The translations under genes were made by a program, and so were the position numbers. Below are positions 60,327 through 64,000 of a stretch of 64,000 nucleotides of DNA, piece after piece. The notes beneath the pieces are model-generated. The model was not told the origin of the DNA. It saw nothing but the letters and a program-made list of their open reading frames with translations, and did no database searches. Position 1 is the stretch's first letter, and the number at the start of each line of letters is the position of its first letter. This stretch comes from Patescibacteria group bacterium (GTDB lineage Bacteria > Patescibacteriota > Microgenomatia > UBA1406 > GWC2-37-13): the NCBI GenBank assembly GCA_026004455.1, contig BPJE01000001.1, positions 1 through 64,000 on the forward strand, written 5' to 3'.

Positions 60327-61195
60327 AAAGATTTATTTTTTCTTTTTTCCAACCAAACTAAAATTGGTGTAGCGACAAAAGGAGATGAATAAGTACCAGT
60401 GATTGTCCCGATTAAAAGCGCCAAAGCAAAAAATCTAATTGTTGAACCACCTAAAATCACCAGTGCCAAAAGCATAAAAATAATCGTCATTGAGTTATTT
60501 AATGATCTTACCATTGTTTCAGTCAACGCTTTATTAGCAAAATACTCAATATCATTTTTTCCTTCATTTTGAAAATACTCTCTAATTTTATCAAAAATAA
60601 CAATTGTATCATGAACAGAAAAAGACATTGTTGTTAAAACAGCGGTAACAAACATCGTATCAAACTCTGCGCCAAAAAAATGAGAAATTAAAGAATAACT
60701 TCCAAACAAAACAAAAATATCATGGATCATCGCTAAAATTCCAGCCAAAGCATAGTTTAATCCTTTAAAAGCAAAACTCATATAAATCAAAATTCCAACT
60801 ATAGCTAAAATTGAAGCAATAACTGTCTTTTTTATTGTTTCACTACTTAAAGAAGGACCAACTGTTTCTGATTTTAAAACAGTTAAATTAGTTTTTAGAT
60901 TTTTTTCTAAATTTTTTTTAAGACTATCTAAATTTTTATTATCAGTTGAGTTTAATTTTATTGAAATTATTTGCCCATTTACATCAACAAAATTAAAGTT
61001 AATCTTTTCTTTTTCTAAAATTTTCAATACATCTTTTTTTGTCAATTGTTTACTTGCTTTAAAATCAATATTTGTCCCACCAACAAAATCAACTGAATAA
61101 TAATATCCCCATTTTATTATTGAAAATAAACCAATACCTATAACAATAAAAGAAATTAAAAAATACAAAAATCGATATTTTAAAAAGTTAACCAT
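60323..61195 (-). CDS. secF: Protein export protein SecF
   Basis: SecF works with SecD as a proton-driven pull on secreted proteins. From the likely start at 61195 (MVNFLKYRFLYFLISFIVIG) it has six membrane helices and the periplasmic domain. It carries SVDFVGGTNIDFKASKQLTK, ILIYMSFAFKGLNYALAGIL and FSVHDTIVIFDKIREYF (D-x4-FDK motif). A start at 61231 would overlap secD. It overlaps the MBL gene by four bases. Confidence 0.93.
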   Translation of the reverse strand: MVNFLKYRFLYFLISFIVIGIGLFSIIKWGYYYSVDFVGGTNIDFKASKQLTKKDVLKILEKEKINFNFVDVNGQIISIKLNSTDNKNLDSLKKNLEKNLKTNLTVLKSETVGPSLSSETIKKTVIASILAIVGILIYMSFAFKGLNYALAGILAMIHDIFVLFGSYSLISHFFGAEFDTMFVTAVLTTMSFSVHDTIVIFDKIREYFQNEGKNDIEYFANKALTETMVRSLNNSMTIIFMLLALVILGGSTIRFFALALLIGTITGTYSSPFVATPILVWLEKRKNKSL

Positions 61196-61202
61196 ATTTA
61201 AA

Positions 61203-62504
61203 TTATTTTTTTGATTTATAAAATAACTCAATTAACTTCTTAGTAATCACCACTCCTGTAAATAAACTGGTAGCAACACCAATCGCCAATGTCAAAGCAA
61301 AGCCTCGCACCATTCCAAACTGTGGTAAAAACTCCCAATTAGCTGGATTAAACAAAATAAAAGCAACGGTCAATGTCGTAATATTAGCATCTTTAATCGC
61401 ATCAATCGCTCTTCCAAAGCCAAGCTTAATCGCAATTTCCAAATCTTTCCCTTTTCTTAATTCTTCTTTAATTCTTTCAAAAATTAAAATATTTGAATCA
61501 ACAGCCATACCAATTGATAGGATAAATCCTGCTACTCCAGGTAAAGTTAAAGTCACTGGTATTAATTTAAAAATCGCTAAACTAATCGCTCCGTAAATAA
61601 TCAATGCTAATGAGGCAATTATTCCTAATTTTCCATAATATAAAATCATAAAAACCAAAACTGCTATTAACCCGACTATTCCTGCATAAACACTTTTTTT
61701 AACCTCAATTTCGCCAAGTGACGGACCAATATCTTTCTGCTCAATTAATTTTACATTAACTGGCAAAGCACCAGAATTTATAGATATTGCTAGTTTTTTA
61801 GCATCGTCAACATTAAAATTACCTGTAATCACCGCATTGCCATCAGTAATCTCTTGTTGAACAATTGGTGCAGTAATTATTTGATTGTCAATAACAATTG
61901 CTAAAGGTTTTTTAATATTTCTTTTGGTAATTTCGGCAAAAAGTTTGGCTCCTTTATCATTAAATAATAATGCTACCTCAGGTTTTCCATCTTGCTGACT
62001 AAAAATAACTGAGGCTTTTTTAATATCTTTACCCGTAAGCTCAGTTGGGATAAATGTTGCTGTTGGAGTTGCATCTTTTTCATTAATTATTTTCTCTTCC
62101 ATAAAAACAAGTTGAGCAGTTTTTCCAATTAATTTAATTGCCTCATTAACATCTTTTATTCCTGGTAAGTCAACAACAATTCGATAATTTTGTCCTGTTT
62201 TTAATGTTTGCACTGTTGGTTCACTAATACCAAAAAAATTCACTCGCTTCTCAATAATATCTCGAGCAGACTCAATTGCATCATTTAAATCTTCTTTTTT
62301 AATATTTTTTGTATCAATATCAAAAACTAAATGACTACCACCTTTTAAATCAAGACCAAGACTAGTTTTTATTTCTTTTTTAAAACCAAAAATGTTTATT
62401 GATTTAGGAATATTATATTTATCTTTAATTGACTCAGGGATATCTATCCATAAAATAAAAAAAAAGATAATAATAAAAAAAAATATTTTAAAAGTACCTT
62501 TCAT
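61203..62504 (-). CDS. secD: Protein export protein SecD
   Basis: 433 residues. An N-terminal helix, then TSLGLDLKGGSHLVFDIDTK (LGLDLxGG motif), the large periplasmic P1 domain and SLGEIEVKKSVYAGIVGLIA. It ends with AGFILSIGMAVDSNILIFER and GFGRAIDAIKDANITTLTVA with PQFGMVRGFALTLAIGVATS. SecD and SecF are separate genes here. SecY is at 9.0 kb. Confidence 0.95.
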   Translation of the reverse strand: MKGTFKIFFFIIIFFFILWIDIPESIKDKYNIPKSINIFGFKKEIKTSLGLDLKGGSHLVFDIDTKNIKKEDLNDAIESARDIIEKRVNFFGISEPTVQTLKTGQNYRIVVDLPGIKDVNEAIKLIGKTAQLVFMEEKIINEKDATPTATFIPTELTGKDIKKASVIFSQQDGKPEVALLFNDKGAKLFAEITKRNIKKPLAIVIDNQIITAPIVQQEITDGNAVITGNFNVDDAKKLAISINSGALPVNVKLIEQKDIGPSLGEIEVKKSVYAGIVGLIAVLVFMILYYGKLGIIASLALIIYGAISLAIFKLIPVTLTLPGVAGFILSIGMAVDSNILIFERIKEELRKGKDLEIAIKLGFGRAIDAIKDANITTLTVAFILFNPANWEFLPQFGMVRGFALTLAIGVATSLFTGVVITKKLIELFYKSKK

Positions 62505-62524
62505 ATTATTTCATTAATTCATCC

Positions 62525-63082
62525 TCACTGCCATAAAGCATAATTTTTGGTTGTTTTTAAAAATTTCCAAATAAATGGATCATTATTTTTTTTGCGATAT
62601 TTTAATTCCTCTTCTGTCATCACTGTATAATTTATTGGTCGACCATATTGCTTTTCTGCCTCAGCAATAAGCGTTTCAACCTCAGCGACAACAATCACAC
62701 CAACAAAAAGTAAATAAATCTCGTCTTCTTTTATTTCAATATTTTTAGTATATTTTGTTGATAAGGCAATATATTTAATTTTTCCAATTTTTGATAAATT
62801 TTGATAAATTAATGTTGATAAATAATTAGTTTTTGCAAATATTCTTAAAAACTCTTCATAAAAAAGATAATTTTTATTTAAAGTGTAATAAACTTTATTC
62901 AATCTTTTTTCTCGCAAAAGCAATTTTTCCTCAGTTAAAATATCAAGCTCACGTTTTACTGCATTGACCTCTTCTTCTACTTCTCGAACCACTTTTCTTA
63001 CATAATAATTCTCATTTGGATGATGATAAAAAAGCTCTAAAATCTTTCTTCTTGTTTTTGATGGGATAATATGATCTAACAT
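62525..63082 (-). CDS. Winged-helix protein with nucleotidyltransferase-like C-terminus
   Basis: 185 residues. The N-terminal ArsR-like winged helix (PSKTRRKILELFYHHPNENY, REVEEEVNAVKRELDILTEE, YYTLNKN) is followed by a domain resembling MNT-type folds with a GKIKYIALSTKYTKNIEIKE strand pattern but no clear GSxxRG active site. It probably is a regulator with an inactive sensor domain. It lies one base upstream of DUF3048 (63084). Confidence in the C-terminal fold is low. Confidence 0.6.
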   Translation of the reverse strand: MLDHIIPSKTRRKILELFYHHPNENYYVRKVVREVEEEVNAVKRELDILTEEKLLLREKRLNKVYYTLNKNYLFYEEFLRIFAKTNYLSTLIYQNLSKIGKIKYIALSTKYTKNIEIKEDEIYLLFVGVIVVAEVETLIAEAEKQYGRPINYTVMTEEELKYRKKNNDPFIWKFLKTTKNYALWQ

Positions 63083-63083
63083 G

Positions 63084-64000
63084 TTAATAATTTACTTTAT
63101 TACCAATTGGTAATATCTCAACCCAAATTGGTCCGCGAACTAAACTAATCTCATTACCAGCTTCATCATAAAATCTTATCTGACTCTCTTCATCTGTTTT
63201 TTTCCAAGTGCCTTTTATAACTTTTCCGTCTTGAAAAAATAATCCTTCACCACTACCAACTATCTTATAAAGTAAATGACCACCTTCATATCCATCATTA
63301 GCTGGTGACTCTTTAGCAAAAACAATCATCACATTTTTTGCTGAAATCTGTTTACCAGTATTTTTATCAATATGAGGTTTTCCACCATTAACTCGCAAAT
63401 ACTGATTATTATTTTTATCATAATTCCAAACAACATTAAAATCTGAGGCTAAATTATCCCAAAAACTAAAATCAATTTTTGCAATACTGCCTCTTTGATC
63501 TATTTTTACATCATCTTTAAATAACCATTTTTTGAAAATTTTTATCCCAAGAAACACCATTTTCATCAACATTAGTTAATTTTCTTTTATCTTTTGCATA
63601 CTGCCAAAGTTTTGTTGTTGATGAATAAACTGTGTGTTCTGTTGATCTATTTGGTAATCTTTCATAATCTCGCCAAAAATATGGAAAAGGTACTGAAAAT
63701 TGATTTAAATCATTATAAGCAGCCCAACCAAGATTTCTTATTTCACCTAAAGCATCAGCTGGACCAGGAGTATTAGCTCCACCAACATGAGCATATAAAG
63801 GATAATTACCAAAACCTTGTAAAAAGTTTTATAAAATAAATTCTTGCTGATCTGATCGGACCAATATAAGGAGCGTCTTGACAATAAAAAACTGATAAAA
63901 ATCTTGTGATTCCTCCCTCAGCCACTACCTCAAAAACCACATCAGCTGAAGATAATCCTGATTGTGGTCTAGCCTCAACATGATTTTCAATCATTACCCC
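63084..64000 (-). CDS. DUF3048 (YerB-like) protein, twice frameshifted and cut by window edge
   Basis: DUF3048 proteins (YerB-like, secreted or lipid-anchored) have conserved IENHPDARPQSGLSxADVVYE-type starts; here MIENHVEARPQSGLSSADVV and YCQDAPYIGPIRSARIYF fit. The middle (YPLYAHVGGANTPGPADALG, PYFWRDYERLPNRSTEHTVY) is in another frame, and the end (VWNYDKNNNQYLRVNGGKPH, YEGGHLLYKIVGSGEGLFFQ) in a third. Breaks: an A4/T5 zone at 63821-63830, and T6 at 63528-63533 on the plus strand. Both are repaired by removing one base. The N-terminus, including any signal peptide, is outside the window. Confidence 0.8.

Overview
The window looks like a chromosomal segment of a low-GC, streamlined bacterium of the Candidate Phyla Radiation (Patescibacteria), most likely near Microgenomates. 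The evidence is as follows. Sequence is strongly A+T-rich with very tight, overlapping operons. The long ribosomal superoperon lacks rpmD (L30) and carries a very short L15. Short leaderless-looking promoters are frequent, and the gene set is typical of such genomes (PEGA/SH3 protein, RodZ-like protein, DUF3048 protein, many glycosyltransferases). TGA is used as a stop, so the standard bacterial code applies. The lineage call is inference; no 16S gene is present.

Layout. 1-2808 (minus): three glycosyltransferases, the first cut by the window edge. 2823-18770 (minus): about 16 kb of ribosomal superoperon reading rplC to rpsI, with secY, rpmG, an adk-kinase fusion, map, infA and rpoA inside it. 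rpsS (S19) is moved from its usual place between rplB and rplV to between rpsN and rpsH. rplC has its own promoter and an attenuator-like leader, behind rpsJ and tuf (18910-20465). 20636-29581 (plus): a 2H phosphoesterase, a cupin-like protein, a UvrD-type helicase-nuclease, envelope glycosyltransferases, tRNA-Gln, a WecA/TagO-like transferase and an RNase H. 29578-43905: miaB, two Cys-containing nuclease-fold proteins in all (one here, one fused to the helicase), a nucleotide-sugar operon (dTDP-rhamnose-type enzymes, Ugd, UDP-xylose synthase, DPM1-GtrA), argS, radA, rodZ-like, and efp next to its modifying ligase epmA. 43964-50946: hrcA-grpE-dnaK-dnaJ under a CIRCE-like operator, a nudix hydrolase, nfo and cca. 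51536-58443 (minus): a compact six-gene accessory operon. 58522-59680: an IS630-type element. 59697-64000: an MBL hydrolase, secF, secD, an HTH protein and a broken DUF3048 gene.

The most unusual part is the 51.5-58.4 kb operon, which looks less A+T-rich than the core. It encodes an AroE-like dehydrogenase, a fused sugar-isomerase-type TIM barrel plus Gfo/Idh dehydrogenase, an archaeal-type SAM synthetase, an HprK-like P-loop protein, a glucosylglycerate-synthase-like glycosyltransferase and a CofE-like glutamate ligase. It has a good promoter and an IS630 at its upstream end, and non-coding, possibly decayed DNA at its other end. It reads as an acquired small-molecule or glycoconjugate pathway whose product I cannot name.

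A second window-wide signal is that seven genes are broken by single-base changes at homopolymers: rpoA, map, the adk fusion, the HprK-like gene, the TIM-Gfo/Idh gene, the transposase and DUF3048 (twice). Nearly all are repaired by removing one A or T. Because essential genes are hit, sequencing or assembly error is the leading explanation, with slippage decoding as the alternative. Several families of short palindromes are scattered through intergenic spaces and, in-frame, inside miaB and epmA.
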